Shown here piece by piece: positions 18,256 to 27,314 of a stretch of DNA of 64,000 bases. Below the pieces are notes generated by a model. The model did not search any database. It was given only the letters and a program-made list of their open reading frames with translations, and was not told the origin of the DNA. How positions within the stretch are numbered: the stretch's first letter is position 1; each line of letters begins with the position of its first letter. The stretch is taken from positions 42,784 to 106,783 of the forward strand of contig JARGPJ010000013.1 of NCBI GenBank assembly GCA_029212615.1, read 5' to 3'. The DNA is from Verrucomicrobiales bacterium. Lineage in GTDB: Bacteria; Verrucomicrobiota; Verrucomicrobiia; Verrucomicrobiales; DEV007. The translations under genes were made by a program, and so were the position numbers.

Positions 18256-19854
18256 TCAGTCCTTCGTTTTTGACGCCCGTGGCTGATCTCCCCAACCTCT
18301 TGCGGGAGTGTAGTCGGGGTTCAGGAAGTTGGCGTGTTCCTTCTCGCGTTTCGGATTCCCCTCCGCCTCGAGTTGCGAAAGTTGTTTTTCGCGCATCGCG
18401 GCGTCAAACTTCGGATTTTCTGTTGGGAACTTTGCCCCGACGGTTGCCTGCCATGTTTTCACTGAGGTTTCCATTTCACGGACACGAAGCGGGTGCTGCG
18501 CGGCGACGTTGAATTGCTCTTCGAGATCATTGCCGAGGTGATAGAGTTCATTGCGGCCGTCTTCAAAATAGGTCACGAGCTTCCAATCGCCATCCATCAT
18601 CATCGCTGAGGGTTCTCCTCCCTGGTTTCCGTAGTGCGGGTAGTGCCAGAAAAGGGGACGGGGAGGGAGGGATGTTCCTTTCAGCTCCGGAACGAGGCTG
18701 ATGCCATCGAGGTGTTGGTCCGGCATTGCCTCCAGCCCGGCAATCTCGAGGATGGTCGGATAGAAGTCCATTCCCGTCGCAAGTGTGTCAGTGGTGCCCC
18801 CATTGGTGACGCCTGGCCAGTAGATGTAGTAAGGCTGGCGGATGCCGCCTTCCCACTGTCGTCCTTTACTGCCCCGCATCGGCAGCGCCGAAGTCGCGTA
18901 TCCATCCCCCGAACTCACGCCTCCATTGTCGGAGGTGAAGATGACGACGGTGTTGTCTGCCGCTCCGCTTTCTTCGAGAGCGTCGAGGACCAGGCCGACG
19001 GCATCATCGAGGGCGGCCATCATCCCTGCGTAGACAGGGTGGTCCTGGACCTGTCGCACTTCCTGGGTGCGATCCATTTTAAAGCGGGGTTCGGTCCGTT
19101 TCGTCAGCCCCATTTTCTCAGCCTTGGCCTGAAATTTTTTGAAGCGTTCTTCGGAGCATTGAATCGGGCCGTGGACGGAGTAGAAAGAAAGCATCGCAAA
19201 GAAGGGCTCATCCGCTTCGGCTTTTCGCTGGATGAAGTCAGCTGTTTCGCGACCGAGACGGACCGGTAATTCTTCGCCGGGTTCTCCGTTTGTCAGCTTC
19301 GGGTTATTGTATGGGGAATGATAGCCGCCGGGAGGGGTGCCAAAATGATACCCGCCTTGATTCTCCTCGTAGCCCTGGTCTTCAGGGGTGAAACCGTCGT
19401 CGCCGAGGTGCCATTTCCCGGCGAAGAAAGTGCGGTAGTCATGCTGTTGAAGCGCTTCGGCGATCGTGATTTCTTCCAGCGCCAGCCGGGTTGAATATGC
19501 GGCGGGAAGCAGGGGCGTGTTCTTCGGCCAGTTCTCCGGCTGGTTGGTTGCTTTAATGGAGATAAAATCGGTGATCCCGGTCCGGACCGGCGACTTCCCG
19601 GTTTGGATCGCGGCCCGTGAAGGGCTGCAGACCTGACAGGCGGAATAGCCCCGTTCAAAGCGCAGGCTTCGTTCCCCGAGAGCATCAATATGAGGAGTCT
19701 CGTAGAAGGTGCTGCCTTCGATTCCAAGGTCCTCTTTCCCCAGGTCATCGACGAGGATGAAGACGAAATTTGGTTTGTCCGATGCCGGGGCCGCTGCGGG
19801 AAGGAGCGTGGCCAGGATCAGGGTCGTCAGCGAAAAGCAGTTCTTCAATCTCAT
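18256..19854 (-). CDS. Secreted sulfatase (CSPSR)
   Basis: 532 residues from the ATG at 19854, which starts the signal peptide MRLKNCFSLTTLILATLLPA; an upstream ATG would add 16 untypical residues. FVFILVDDLG gives the first metal ligands, CSPSR at 76-80 holds the formylglycine Cys, KWHLGDDGFTPEDQG is the N-acetylglucosamine/GalNAc-sulfatase-like lysine/histidine segment, and FTSDNGG is the second metal site. It fits the arylsulfatase A/choline-type branch active on polysaccharides. The gene is not in a cluster with other sulfatases. Confidence 0.93.
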   Translation of the reverse strand: MRLKNCFSLTTLILATLLPAAAPASDKPNFVFILVDDLGKEDLGIEGSTFYETPHIDALGERSLRFERGYSACQVCSPSRAAIQTGKSPVRTGITDFISIKATNQPENWPKNTPLLPAAYSTRLALEEITIAEALQQHDYRTFFAGKWHLGDDGFTPEDQGYEENQGGYHFGTPPGGYHSPYNNPKLTNGEPGEELPVRLGRETADFIQRKAEADEPFFAMLSFYSVHGPIQCSEERFKKFQAKAEKMGLTKRTEPRFKMDRTQEVRQVQDHPVYAGMMAALDDAVGLVLDALEESGAADNTVVIFTSDNGGVSSGDGYATSALPMRGSKGRQWEGGIRQPYYIYWPGVTNGGTTDTLATGMDFYPTILEIAGLEAMPDQHLDGISLVPELKGTSLPPRPLFWHYPHYGNQGGEPSAMMMDGDWKLVTYFEDGRNELYHLGNDLEEQFNVAAQHPLRVREMETSVKTWQATVGAKFPTENPKFDAAMREKQLSQLEAEGNPKREKEHANFLNPDYTPARGWGDQPRASKTKD

Positions 19855-20020
19855 GAGGCCGCCAAGGTGCCGAAAAGGAGCGGCTTTGCCAAGTGGCTTC
19901 ATGCCGGAGCACGGGGAGATCCGGGATCTTGCGGATTCGGCGCTGTTGGAAGAGGACAGGCCGGCTCGCGGGTGGGGGAGGCAAAGCCCTCCCGCCCGGG
20001 AGCATCCACTGCGCCGCTAT

Positions 20021-21028
20021 CTATGAGGCGACAGCTTCTTCTTCTTCAGGCACAGCATTCTTCGCCTCTTCTTTCACGGGGGTGAGATGTTTCACATCGT
20101 GGTGGGGAAGTTTTGTCGCCGCCTGTGGCATCAGTTTTCTCTTCGGCTTGGGATCGTTGAACTCGACGCGGCAGACCTTCTCAAGTTGCCCGCAGAGGAT
20201 GTTCCAGTTCTTTTCGTAGAGACGGTGTGGCTGGAATTCGAGCATCTCACGGATCTCCTTCGGGTTGCGAACATAGACCTGTCCCTCGTCACGGTGATTC
20301 ACGAGCCACCCCGGATAGGCCACCACTGCAATCACAGGGATGTCGTCGCCGCCGGTCCATTCGGTCGCGATGCGGCTGAGCCACTTTCCGTTTCTAAGCG
20401 CCTGAGAAATTGATTCGGTATCGTATGTGCCATCGGGAAAATCGACGCGAACTCCATCTGAGCTGAGCGCGTGGGCCTTCCCGTCGACATCCATTTTTTT
20501 CCGACGGGCTTTCGTCTCAATCGCGATGAGACCGCAGCGGGTCAGGATGACATGGTCGATGTTCCAGGTGGACCCTTTTTCCGTGATCACGAGATCGTGG
20601 AAGACGCGGACCATTTCGCTTTGCAGCATGTCGAGTTCACCTCCGGTCGCCTGCTCACCGCGAACCCCGAGCCAGTAGCCGGGGAGGGGCGCATAGGCCT
20701 TCCACATTTTCCAGAAAGTGAAGCTGCAGACAGCGGTGCCCAGAATGATCGATCCGGCGAGGAAACCTCCTTCGCTAGCAATGCTCATGAGCGCCGGGAT
20801 CAATGCGGCAAAGACTGAGATCGAGAGCCAGAGGGAAAACTCATCCCAGAGTTCATTTGCTTCCCGTTGCAGGCTGTAGCCCGCCGGTCGGCGCATGGAG
20901 TAAACAGGTTGCTGTGCTGCATGCCGGTTCTTTGCGATGCGATTCATGAAGAATGCGAAAGCGAGGAAGGGCAGGCCCGGAAAGAGCAGGAAGAACCAGA
21001 GAGGAGTATTCATCGCCAATAACTTCAT
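20021..21028 (-). CDS. NERD-domain membrane protein
   Basis: 335 residues. N-terminal membrane segments (WFFLLFPGLPFLAFAFFM and, after a polar stretch, LSISVFAALIPALMSIASEG and GSIILGTAVCSFTFWKMW) precede a NERD domain. The nuclease-related core is seen as STWNIDHVILTRCGLIAIETKA, with Asp, Glu and Lys in the order of restriction-like endonucleases. NERD proteins may act on DNA, but a defined function is lacking. The start at 21028 is ambiguous; the ATG at 21013 could be used because a TATACT element lies very close upstream. It is divergent from the SGNH-type gene through an AT-rich region. Confidence 0.82.
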   Translation of the reverse strand: MKLLAMNTPLWFFLLFPGLPFLAFAFFMNRIAKNRHAAQQPVYSMRRPAGYSLQREANELWDEFSLWLSISVFAALIPALMSIASEGGFLAGSIILGTAVCSFTFWKMWKAYAPLPGYWLGVRGEQATGGELDMLQSEMVRVFHDLVITEKGSTWNIDHVILTRCGLIAIETKARRKKMDVDGKAHALSSDGVRVDFPDGTYDTESISQALRNGKWLSRIATEWTGGDDIPVIAVVAYPGWLVNHRDEGQVYVRNPKEIREMLEFQPHRLYEKNWNILCGQLEKVCRVEFNDPKPKRKLMPQAATKLPHHDVKHLTPVKEEAKNAVPEEEEAVAS

Positions 21029-21110
21029 TTATCTAAAGTATAAAGTCCAGTCACTATTTATAAAAATTATAATAAATATGAAGGGAATCAGGCCATTGGC
21101 GGATTCTCGC
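21029..21110. promoter_or_regulatory. AT-rich divergent promoter region
   Basis: The stretch between the NERD gene (-) and the SGNH-type gene (+) is markedly AT-rich, around 21030-21080, in contrast to the surroundings. On the minus strand TATACT lies about 10-15 bases before the first NERD start codon. It probably holds promoters for both genes; exact boxes cannot be fixed. Confidence 0.4.
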
Positions 21111-21168
21111 CATGCTTCAGCCGGTGCGCGGACTTGGAAAACAGATCGTCAAGCGACAGGGTGTCGGG

Positions 21169-22179
21169 ATGAAGATACCTATCTCGTTCCTGTTTACTTT
21201 TGGGATCCTGCTCCTGTCAGAGGCGGGTTTTTCGAAAGACATTAACATTCTCTTTCTGGGAAACAGCTACACGAACCGCCATGACATTCCTGATCTCGTT
21301 GAGGCGGTTCTGGAAGAGGGCGATCCGGAGACCGACGTCCACGTGAGTCGTGTCATTTACGGCGGGCAGAATATGTTTAAGCATTCGACCTATTACTTCA
21401 GTCAAAGTTTCCTCGAGCAGAGCACGATCACGAATGAGGAGATCGAGTCACGCATCGCGAAGATGAAAGGATTTCTCGAGTCGAAGAAAGCACCGGACGA
21501 AGAGGAGTGGAACACTCACTGGGCCTCGCTCGGAAAATCGAAGGTCTCCTTTGCTGATATCCACAGCCACATTAAGAAGGCGATTCTGAACCACGAGGCT
21601 CTTCTCAGCGATAATCCGAAAACGAAGTGGGACTACGTCGTCCTTCAGAGTTGGCGAGATACCACGCTCGAGCCCGATCAGGGTTACGCCAAATATGCGG
21701 CCAAACTCGCCGATATCGCAAGAGAGCAGGGAACGGGGGTGATTCTCTACCTGACATCGCCGGAGACCCAGAACATCACACCTGTCACTGAGGCTTATCA
21801 GCCCGAATCGGCTGAGCGTGACCTCAAGGTCGCGCTGACCCTGGCGAAAACGCTCGAGCCGAAGGCGGTCGTTCCGGTTCCTCTCGCGATTCGGAATATC
21901 CAGGAGGGTGGGACGAGACTGGCTTTCCGTTACCGGAATGATGGCCATCCCAACCAAACCTGCGCCTACCTCGTCGCGAACCTCTTCTACGCGGCGTTTA
22001 CCGGGAAGAGTCCCGAAGGTCTTGCTTTTGACACCGTGACTGAAAACAAAGAGAAAGAGGGGAAAGATCCTGACGGAGGGGAATTGACCGTTGTTTTCAA
22101 AGGGAAGACAAAGCGCTACCTGCAGAGAATGGCGTTCGAAGCGGTGCAGGAGTTTGAGTCGATGGCAGAAGCCGAATAG
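21169..22179 (+). CDS. Secreted SGNH-hydrolase-like protein (DUF4886-like)
   Basis: 336 residues with a signal peptide MKIPISFLFTFGILLLSEAG. NILFLGNSYTNRHDIP contains the nucleophile block of GDSL/SGNH-type folds (Ser in GNSYT), and RYRNDGHPNQTCAYLVA near the C-terminus supplies the catalytic His. This arrangement occurs in a PVC and Bacteroidota family annotated DUF4886 or 'SGNH/GDSL hydrolase'. It may remove acyl groups from polysaccharides. The ATG at 21169 is chosen because it starts the signal peptide; an ATG 57 bases upstream is in frame. Substrate unknown. Confidence 0.75.
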   Translation: MKIPISFLFTFGILLLSEAGFSKDINILFLGNSYTNRHDIPDLVEAVLEEGDPETDVHVSRVIYGGQNMFKHSTYYFSQSFLEQSTITNEEIESRIAKMKGFLESKKAPDEEEWNTHWASLGKSKVSFADIHSHIKKAILNHEALLSDNPKTKWDYVVLQSWRDTTLEPDQGYAKYAAKLADIAREQGTGVILYLTSPETQNITPVTEAYQPESAERDLKVALTLAKTLEPKAVVPVPLAIRNIQEGGTRLAFRYRNDGHPNQTCAYLVANLFYAAFTGKSPEGLAFDTVTENKEKEGKDPDGGELTVVFKGKTKRYLQRMAFEAVQEFESMAEAE

Positions 22180-22269
22180 ACCGGCCCTCCCGGTTCTCTG
22201 GGCGGTTTTCGCTCATGGTTCAGTTCAAACATGAGACCTGGGTTTCATTGCCCTTTCTCGACGTGCTGA

Positions 22270-22360
22270 TGCTTGATTTATAAATTATGTAAGTATCATA
22301 TTTTCTATAATTATCAGTTGATCTGGTTATTAAATCATCCTTAATTAATGATGCGGCAGC
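22270..22360. promoter_or_regulatory. AT-rich promoter region of the haloperoxidase gene
   Basis: A pronounced AT-rich block with sequences such as TATAAATTATG and TATAATTATCAG, ending in TTAATTAATG, lies 50-140 bases upstream of the haloperoxidase-like gene. It contrasts with the GC-rich coding DNA on both sides and probably contains the promoter. No operator could be defined. Confidence 0.35.
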
Positions 22361-22406
22361 TCACGCCGGGAGAATTTCCCGCCAAATGCCGCTCATTTTT
22401 TAAGAC

Positions 22407-23798
22407 ATGAGTGTTTCCCGAAGATCCTTTTTCAGATTGGCAACCGCAGCGGCGGGGGGCTTTCTCGGCAGTTGTGCAGCCCCGATGGGATCGAATCGTT
22501 CCTATTTGACGGGGATGATCATGCCGGGTGAAGAGATACCCGCTGATTACTACTGGAGTGACGTCATGTTTCAGGGCGTTCGTGATCAGGCGATCGGGCC
22601 GCCACTGGCCTCACGAATCTATGCGATGGGTCATCTCGCCGGCTTTCTCGCGGTGAACGCGATTGAAGGGCGGTATCACAATCCCTATTCGGAAATTGGA
22701 CGCGCCCCTGCGGGGATTAATGCCGAGGCAGCCTACGCGGCCGCGGTGTCAATTGCGGCCTCGGAGGCCCTGCAAACGCCGATGGATCTCGATCTCATGC
22801 GACACCTCAAGTTGCTTCGAGACGGGCAGGGGGACATTGATGCCGGCGTTCGCTGGGGAAAATATGTCGGGAAAATTGTGCAGCAAAAACGCACCATCGA
22901 TGGTGGGCACGCCGAGAAAGTGAATTTCTATTTCGATCCTTCCTACACCCCGCGGAAGACGATCGACAGCTGGTCTCAAACCGGTCCGTTCTACAAGACA
23001 TCGATCGGTCCACGTTTCGAGACCTACGAAAGAGGGCTCTTTCCCAATCTTGGAAATATGGAGCCCTTTGCGATTCGCTCGAAAGAGCAGTTTGCGGCAA
23101 AGCCTTTCATTGACGTGCGATCGAAGGAGTTCGCTGATCAGTTCGAAGAAGTTTATCGATACGGCGGGACTGAATCCAGTGTCCGCACGGACGATCAGCA
23201 CGAGATCGCCTTTTTCTGGGAGGATGGACCACGGGGAGGAACCGTCCCGGCGGCCTGGCTCAATATGGGGCTCGTGATCATGAAAAAGCGGGGGACCTAC
23301 TCGCTGGTCGAGCGGGCACAGCTACTCGCTCAGATGAGTTGTGCGATGTCCGATGCCGGACTCTCCGCCTGGCACGCAAAGTACTTTCACGACATCCTGC
23401 GCCCTGAGACCGCGATCCGCTATACGGCCGATCAGTTGAAGAATCCGGATCCGAGGGTTCGATGTGACCCGAAGTGGACCACTCTCATTCCGACGCCGCC
23501 CTTTCCCTCCTATGTTTCAGGGCATTCGACATTCTCCGGGGCGGGAGCCCAGGTGATGCGCCGGTTCCTTGGAGGAGACAAGATTTCGATCACGCTCGAA
23601 GCGCTTGATACCGTCAACTGGCCGGATCAACTCCGCGGCGCGAAGCGGCATTATTCGGATATCACCACGCTCGAAGATGAAAACGGCATGAGTCGTATCT
23701 ACGGGGGCGTTCACTGGCAGGCCGACAATATCGAGGGCCTGCGCATGGGGCGTGCTATCGGGGAGCACGTTCACCAAAACTATCTGAACCGTATCTAG
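22407..23798 (+). CDS. Vanadium-dependent haloperoxidase/PAP2-like lipoprotein
   Basis: 463 residues. The N-terminus carries a twin-arginine motif (SRRSFFRLATAAAGG) and a lipobox-like LGSC, so it is probably Tat-exported and lipid-anchored. The C-terminal half has the vanadate/phosphate site of the PAP2-haloperoxidase superfamily: PPFPSYVSGHSTFSGAG (Ser-Gly-His) near 370 and RIYGGVHWQADN (Arg, His) near 430. The family oxidises halides with peroxide or acts as acid phosphatase. Length and spacing suit the haloperoxidase-like secreted branch common in marine bacteria. A porin-like gene follows after 19 bases and may be co-transcribed. Confidence 0.88.
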   Translation: MSVSRRSFFRLATAAAGGFLGSCAAPMGSNRSYLTGMIMPGEEIPADYYWSDVMFQGVRDQAIGPPLASRIYAMGHLAGFLAVNAIEGRYHNPYSEIGRAPAGINAEAAYAAAVSIAASEALQTPMDLDLMRHLKLLRDGQGDIDAGVRWGKYVGKIVQQKRTIDGGHAEKVNFYFDPSYTPRKTIDSWSQTGPFYKTSIGPRFETYERGLFPNLGNMEPFAIRSKEQFAAKPFIDVRSKEFADQFEEVYRYGGTESSVRTDDQHEIAFFWEDGPRGGTVPAAWLNMGLVIMKKRGTYSLVERAQLLAQMSCAMSDAGLSAWHAKYFHDILRPETAIRYTADQLKNPDPRVRCDPKWTTLIPTPPFPSYVSGHSTFSGAGAQVMRRFLGGDKISITLEALDTVNWPDQLRGAKRHYSDITTLEDENGMSRIYGGVHWQADNIEGLRMGRAIGEHVHQNYLNRI

Positions 23799-23817
23799 TC
23801 CCTGTGCTCATCTTACT

Positions 23818-24879
23818 ATGAAAAACAGTTTTCTCATGACGGGTTTGCACGGGCTGATTTTTGGTTTCGTCCTGTCGGCTGCCGCGCAAACGCCGAGTCG
23901 TCTCGTTTCAGACATCGACAGGCGCCTGGGGCCACGGACCACGTTTCAAAAACCGATCGCCTACGATATTGCCGATCATACCGTCCTGCTTGAAGGCGCA
24001 GTGTTCTCGGGCGGCACCTATCTCTTTGACTCCGTGAACAGCCAGGGCCTGGTTCAGGACACCGAGGGGTGGGATGGCTTCTACGGCGGGATCGTCGACC
24101 TGCGGATCGCGCGAAAAATGGGTAATGCTCTCTCCTACGGGATCGACGGGCGCACGATTTTTGAAGGAACCGGGTCCAGTGATTTCACCTTTGAAGACAC
24201 TCGCTTTGATATCTACCTCCGCGGACGTTATGGACAAATCTCCTATGGGGATTTCGATGATCGTAATGCCCTTCTTCTTTCGAGTCGGTCCGCTCTATCC
24301 GGGGAAGCGACCCTATTCTACGATGGATTCTTCAATCCACCGGGAGGCAAAGCATTCCGTTATCGCGGCCGCTTCAGCAGCTTTCTGGTAGACGCCGCGG
24401 TTGATGACAACGGGGAGAATTACAATATCGGCTTTCTCTACCGGAGCCCGACCGCGACGAAGAAAGACTCGTGGTCGCTCGATTATCATGGAGGAGATTA
24501 CCTGGAGAGATACGCCCGCAACGGCGTCACCGCGGGGTATGATATTGCCTACGGGAGTTGGGATTTTAAAGTCGCCGCCTCGTGGGACCAGTTTGATCCC
24601 TACGCCGACTTCGACAGTTTCGATCGCATCTCGGCGAGCTTCTGCGCCAGCTACAAGTTTCAGGCATTCACCTGGTCCGCCGGCCTGATGCTTTCCGAGA
24701 CAAACGGAGGAGATCTTGAGACGACCTACACCGCCGGTATCCGTTACGACATGGCCCGGGGCCTCAGTCTTAACACAGGGTATTTCTACATCGATAGCGA
24801 CAGCATCGGCACCGATGGAAATCCGATCGCGGCCGGGAATTTCTCGGGCATGAGAAGCTCGATCTCGTATCGATTTTAG
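23818..24879 (+). CDS. Porin-like outer-membrane beta-barrel protein
   Basis: 353 residues with a signal peptide ending VLSAAAQ. The mature part is a series of alternating amphipathic strands with many aromatic residues and ends in Phe (SISYRF), as in outer-membrane barrels recognised by the BAM machinery. Patterns such as YGQISYGDFDDRNALLL recall the Gram-negative porin superfamily. It follows the haloperoxidase-like gene after 19 bases and may be the diffusion channel for its substrates or a shared-regulon porin. Confidence 0.78.
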   Translation: MKNSFLMTGLHGLIFGFVLSAAAQTPSRLVSDIDRRLGPRTTFQKPIAYDIADHTVLLEGAVFSGGTYLFDSVNSQGLVQDTEGWDGFYGGIVDLRIARKMGNALSYGIDGRTIFEGTGSSDFTFEDTRFDIYLRGRYGQISYGDFDDRNALLLSSRSALSGEATLFYDGFFNPPGGKAFRYRGRFSSFLVDAAVDDNGENYNIGFLYRSPTATKKDSWSLDYHGGDYLERYARNGVTAGYDIAYGSWDFKVAASWDQFDPYADFDSFDRISASFCASYKFQAFTWSAGLMLSETNGGDLETTYTAGIRYDMARGLSLNTGYFYIDSDSIGTDGNPIAAGNFSGMRSSISYRF

Positions 24880-24930
24880 AGAGGGGAGTGAGCAAGCACA
24901 AAGCCATCGCCCGAAGAGCTGCCGGTCCGC

Positions 24931-25650
24931 CTACTTCGTCAAAGACGGGGCAAGGGAAGGAACCGCAGTCTTCAGTTCGGCGATCACCAGCGAAGCGATT
25001 GCTTCGGCGCCCTCCTCGCTGAAATGCGTGACATCGCCCTCTTTAAAGTTGTAAGCGGCGCTGGCTTCCGGTCCGAGCTTCTGGTGATGCGCAACGCTGA
25101 TGGAATACAGATCAATGAAGGGCACCGTCATCTCTTTCGCGACCGCTTCAGCGGCCTCTCCGAAGGCTTTTAAATCGCCGTGGAGAGGCGTTCCGGGTTC
25201 GAGCTCCGTTCTCGGTTGGATCGAACCGTCTTTATTAAAATTCCGTCGCGTCACCGAGCTGAGAATGACCGCTTTCCCGCCCGCCTCCCGGATGCGCTCG
25301 ACGTAGGATCGAAGATTGGCGCGATACACCTCGGTGCCGTATCGCTTTTGATCATTATGACCAAACTGGATCAGGACATAGTCAGGTTTCTCTTTCAGTA
25401 ATTCATCCAGGGTTTCGGAGAGGGATGCCGAGGTGGCGCCGTTTTTGGCCACGTTCCGCACCACCGTTTCCTCACTCACGTTCCCGGCAAAGGCGGGACC
25501 CCACCCATAGGTCGACGCCACCGTGGAATCTCCGATCAGGCCAATCGTCAGCGTTTTCCCCGGTTCAGCGGCGGCGAGGGGAAGCATCGAAGCGGTCAGA
25601 AGAATCGTGAGGAAGGTTAAGCGGGGAGGTTGGTTTGGGGGGGATTTCAT
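24931..25650 (-). CDS. Secreted SGNH/GDSL esterase, rhamnogalacturonan-acetylesterase-like
   Basis: 239 residues from the ATG at 25650. A signal peptide ends near PLAAAEPG. GLIGDSTVASTYGWG gives the nucleophile Ser (GDS block), IQFGHNDQKR the Asn/His oxyanion region (block III) and DVTHFSEEG the Asp and His of block V. This combination is typical of rhamnogalacturonan acetylesterase-like SGNH enzymes, which deacetylate plant or algal polysaccharides. The start overlaps the stop of the AbiEii-like gene by four bases (ATGA), an unexpected coupling. An upstream ATG at 25674 would add eight residues. Confidence 0.88.
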   Translation of the reverse strand: MKSPPNQPPRLTFLTILLTASMLPLAAAEPGKTLTIGLIGDSTVASTYGWGPAFAGNVSEETVVRNVAKNGATSASLSETLDELLKEKPDYVLIQFGHNDQKRYGTEVYRANLRSYVERIREAGGKAVILSSVTRRNFNKDGSIQPRTELEPGTPLHGDLKAFGEAAEAVAKEMTVPFIDLYSISVAHHQKLGPEASAAYNFKEGDVTHFSEEGAEAIASLVIAELKTAVPSLAPSLTK

Positions 25651-26546
25651 GAGGGCTTTGAGGTTGAGGTCCATTTTCCCGGAGGAGTCCAGACCTGGTC
25701 GCTTACCTTGTCTGCAAGAACGGGAAGAAGAAAACGGGAAATATCTTTCATCACCTCTTCGAGCACTCCCGCCTCAAGTTTCCCTTTGCGGAGGAAGGCA
25801 TTCCACTGAACAAGCTTCTGCTCGTCGTGATAGAACTCATTCGTGAACGCGATCGGGGGTTCACCGGGGACTTCGGTTCCGCGCCTCGCAAAAGTATTGG
25901 CGATGGCCTCTGTCATGACGGCACCATTGAAATTCAGATGTGATTGCAGCCAGTGGAGATCGTAGAAATCCTTCATGCGACTGTTGTCGGTTCCAAGGGA
26001 AACCGCTGCCTCCAGCTTCTCGGCGACGACCGTTTCGGGAGGATAAACAAGAAGCCGGGCGCTGGGAAAAGGAAGCAGTTCGTGCCATTCCTTCTCGGTC
26101 GCTTCGGGGGTGATGGCATCGCCGAAGCCGACATCGATCTGAATGCTCAGGCGGGCCCCGGCGAGATCGACATTCACCCTGGCTCGAAACCCACCGTAGG
26201 CCACCTCATCACGAATCGGCGACACCGTCACTTCGCCCCACTCAAGACCATCCGGTGGATCGACCTCGATCTGAGTCAGTTCCGTGAAAATGCTTTGAAC
26301 GGCTTCTTCCGTGGCTTCCCCGCATCCGAGGAAATCCAGATCGCGAGTGGGCCGATGTTCCTCCGCCTCCCAAATGCGAAACAGCTGAGCCCCTTTGAGG
26401 ATGAAACGCTCCCGATACTTGCTTGTGGACAGGCGATAGAGGAAGCGTCCGGTGGCGTATTGCTCCATCAGCGCATGGAGTGGCACGCTCTCAGCACGGG
26501 AAAGATTGAGGAGTTTGGCCCGAACGGAAGCCGCGACGTTTTTCAT
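25647..26546 (-). CDS. abiEii: AbiEii-type nucleotidyltransferase toxin
   Basis: 299 residues. The nucleotidyltransferase motif of the AbiEii/AbiGii toxin family is visible: ILKGAQLFRIWEAE, then RPTRDLDFLGCG with the two acidic metal ligands, and downstream ARLSIQIDVGFGDA and PPETVVAEKLEAA. Members of this type IV toxin-antitoxin family modify nucleic acid (tRNA acceptor ends in studied cases) and give phage abortive infection. It starts with an ATGA overlap with the AbiEi-like antitoxin, the standard arrangement. Confidence 0.9.
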   Translation of the reverse strand: MKNVAASVRAKLLNLSRAESVPLHALMEQYATGRFLYRLSTSKYRERFILKGAQLFRIWEAEEHRPTRDLDFLGCGEATEEAVQSIFTELTQIEVDPPDGLEWGEVTVSPIRDEVAYGGFRARVNVDLAGARLSIQIDVGFGDAITPEATEKEWHELLPFPSARLLVYPPETVVAEKLEAAVSLGTDNSRMKDFYDLHWLQSHLNFNGAVMTEAIANTFARRGTEVPGEPPIAFTNEFYHDEQKLVQWNAFLRKGKLEAGVLEEVMKDISRFLLPVLADKVSDQVWTPPGKWTSTSKPS

Positions 26547-27148
26547 ATCATTGCCTCCAGATACGGTCTCATCACTTTGTCGACGCGCAGGAGTCGGCCC
26601 ATTTCGCTGATTTCCCCGATTTTAGCCAGGCGCGCGTTCAGCGTTTCCCTGAGTGCCTCGACGCAGACGTCGATTCCCAGCTTGTTGCGGTGTTTGAAGC
26701 AATCCGCCACCGTCCGGGCCGGCGTGGTGATGGCAACATCGGTTCCGCCGAGTGGGTGATGCTCCACTCCCGCGGTTTGAAGTGCCTTCACCCGGGTCCT
26801 GATGACCCGGATCGGTGGCCAGTCGATTTTGGGAACGCGGGTTTGCGCAGGCAGCTGAATCCAGACCTCATGGGGCGATTGCGTGCCGATTTCGTGAAAC
26901 CTCAGCGCGCTGATCAGCACAATGACGGCGCGGGGGGCACTCTTGGCGACCTGAATCAGATCATGATGCTCACTCACCTCGCTATCGACATGCTCATAAA
27001 TCCCCCGGCGCACCCGCACCAGGGTGCCCTTCTCGACAAGGCGGGTGATGCTCCGGTCGGAAATGCCTGCCTCCAGAAGCTGCGACGTCGTCAGCAGCTC
27101 GTTGGCCGCGGCGAGTGAACTCAGCGTTTGCTGGAGAGTGGAGGGCAT
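26543..27148 (-). CDS. abiEi: AbiEi-type antitoxin, winged-helix repressor
   Basis: 201 residues from the ATG at 27148 (MPSTLQQTLSS). The N-terminal helix-turn-helix block (LLTTSQLLEAGISDRSITRL) and following wing LVRVRRGIYEHV match the AbiEi antitoxin domain. The C-terminal part carries the antitoxin region. A second ATG at 27169 is in frame but lies at the predicted transcription start, so 27148 is preferred. AbiEi autoregulates its operon through DNA binding near the promoter, where a dyad is seen. It overlaps the toxin gene by four bases. An 82-base piece of this gene is duplicated at 28583-28664. Confidence 0.9.
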   Translation of the reverse strand: MPSTLQQTLSSLAAANELLTTSQLLEAGISDRSITRLVEKGTLVRVRRGIYEHVDSEVSEHHDLIQVAKSAPRAVIVLISALRFHEIGTQSPHEVWIQLPAQTRVPKIDWPPIRVIRTRVKALQTAGVEHHPLGGTDVAITTPARTVADCFKHRNKLGIDVCVEALRETLNARLAKIGEISEMGRLLRVDKVMRPYLEAMI

Positions 27149-27171
27149 GGGTATGTCGGTAAATGTCATAC

Positions 27172-27200
27172 ATTGTAGTATAATGTGTAACGTTTGGCAA
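27172..27200 (-). promoter_or_regulatory. AbiE promoter with dyad over the -10 box
   Basis: On the minus strand TTGCCA (27195-27200) and TACAAT (27172-27177) are separated by exactly 17 bases, a good sigma-70-type promoter, placing the transcript start near 27165. ACATT (27170-27174) and AATGT (27182-27186) form an inverted repeat spanning the -10 box, a candidate AbiEi operator. The fit of spacing is seen directly; autoregulation is inferred from the family. Confidence 0.6.
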
Positions 27201-27223
27201 GAGGAAGGGAGGTTGTGCCATCT

Positions 27224-27289
27224 CCGGGGCCTGTCCCTCCGTGGGCAAGGTGGGCACGCGGCATCCCCGGGGCCTGTTCCTCGTGGAGC
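27224..27289. repeat. Two copies of a GGGGCCTGTCCCT-type repeat
   Basis: CCGGGGCCTGTCCCTCCGTG begins at 27224 and a near copy CCGGGGCCTGTTCCTCGTGG at 27268. Two more copies lie at 28019-28043 and 28556-28580. All are in non-coding DNA of the island, in the same orientation. They may be a small dispersed repeat. Confidence 0.5.
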
Positions 27290-27314
27290 TGGCGCTGTTC
27301 CCGTTTCGAGCGGT

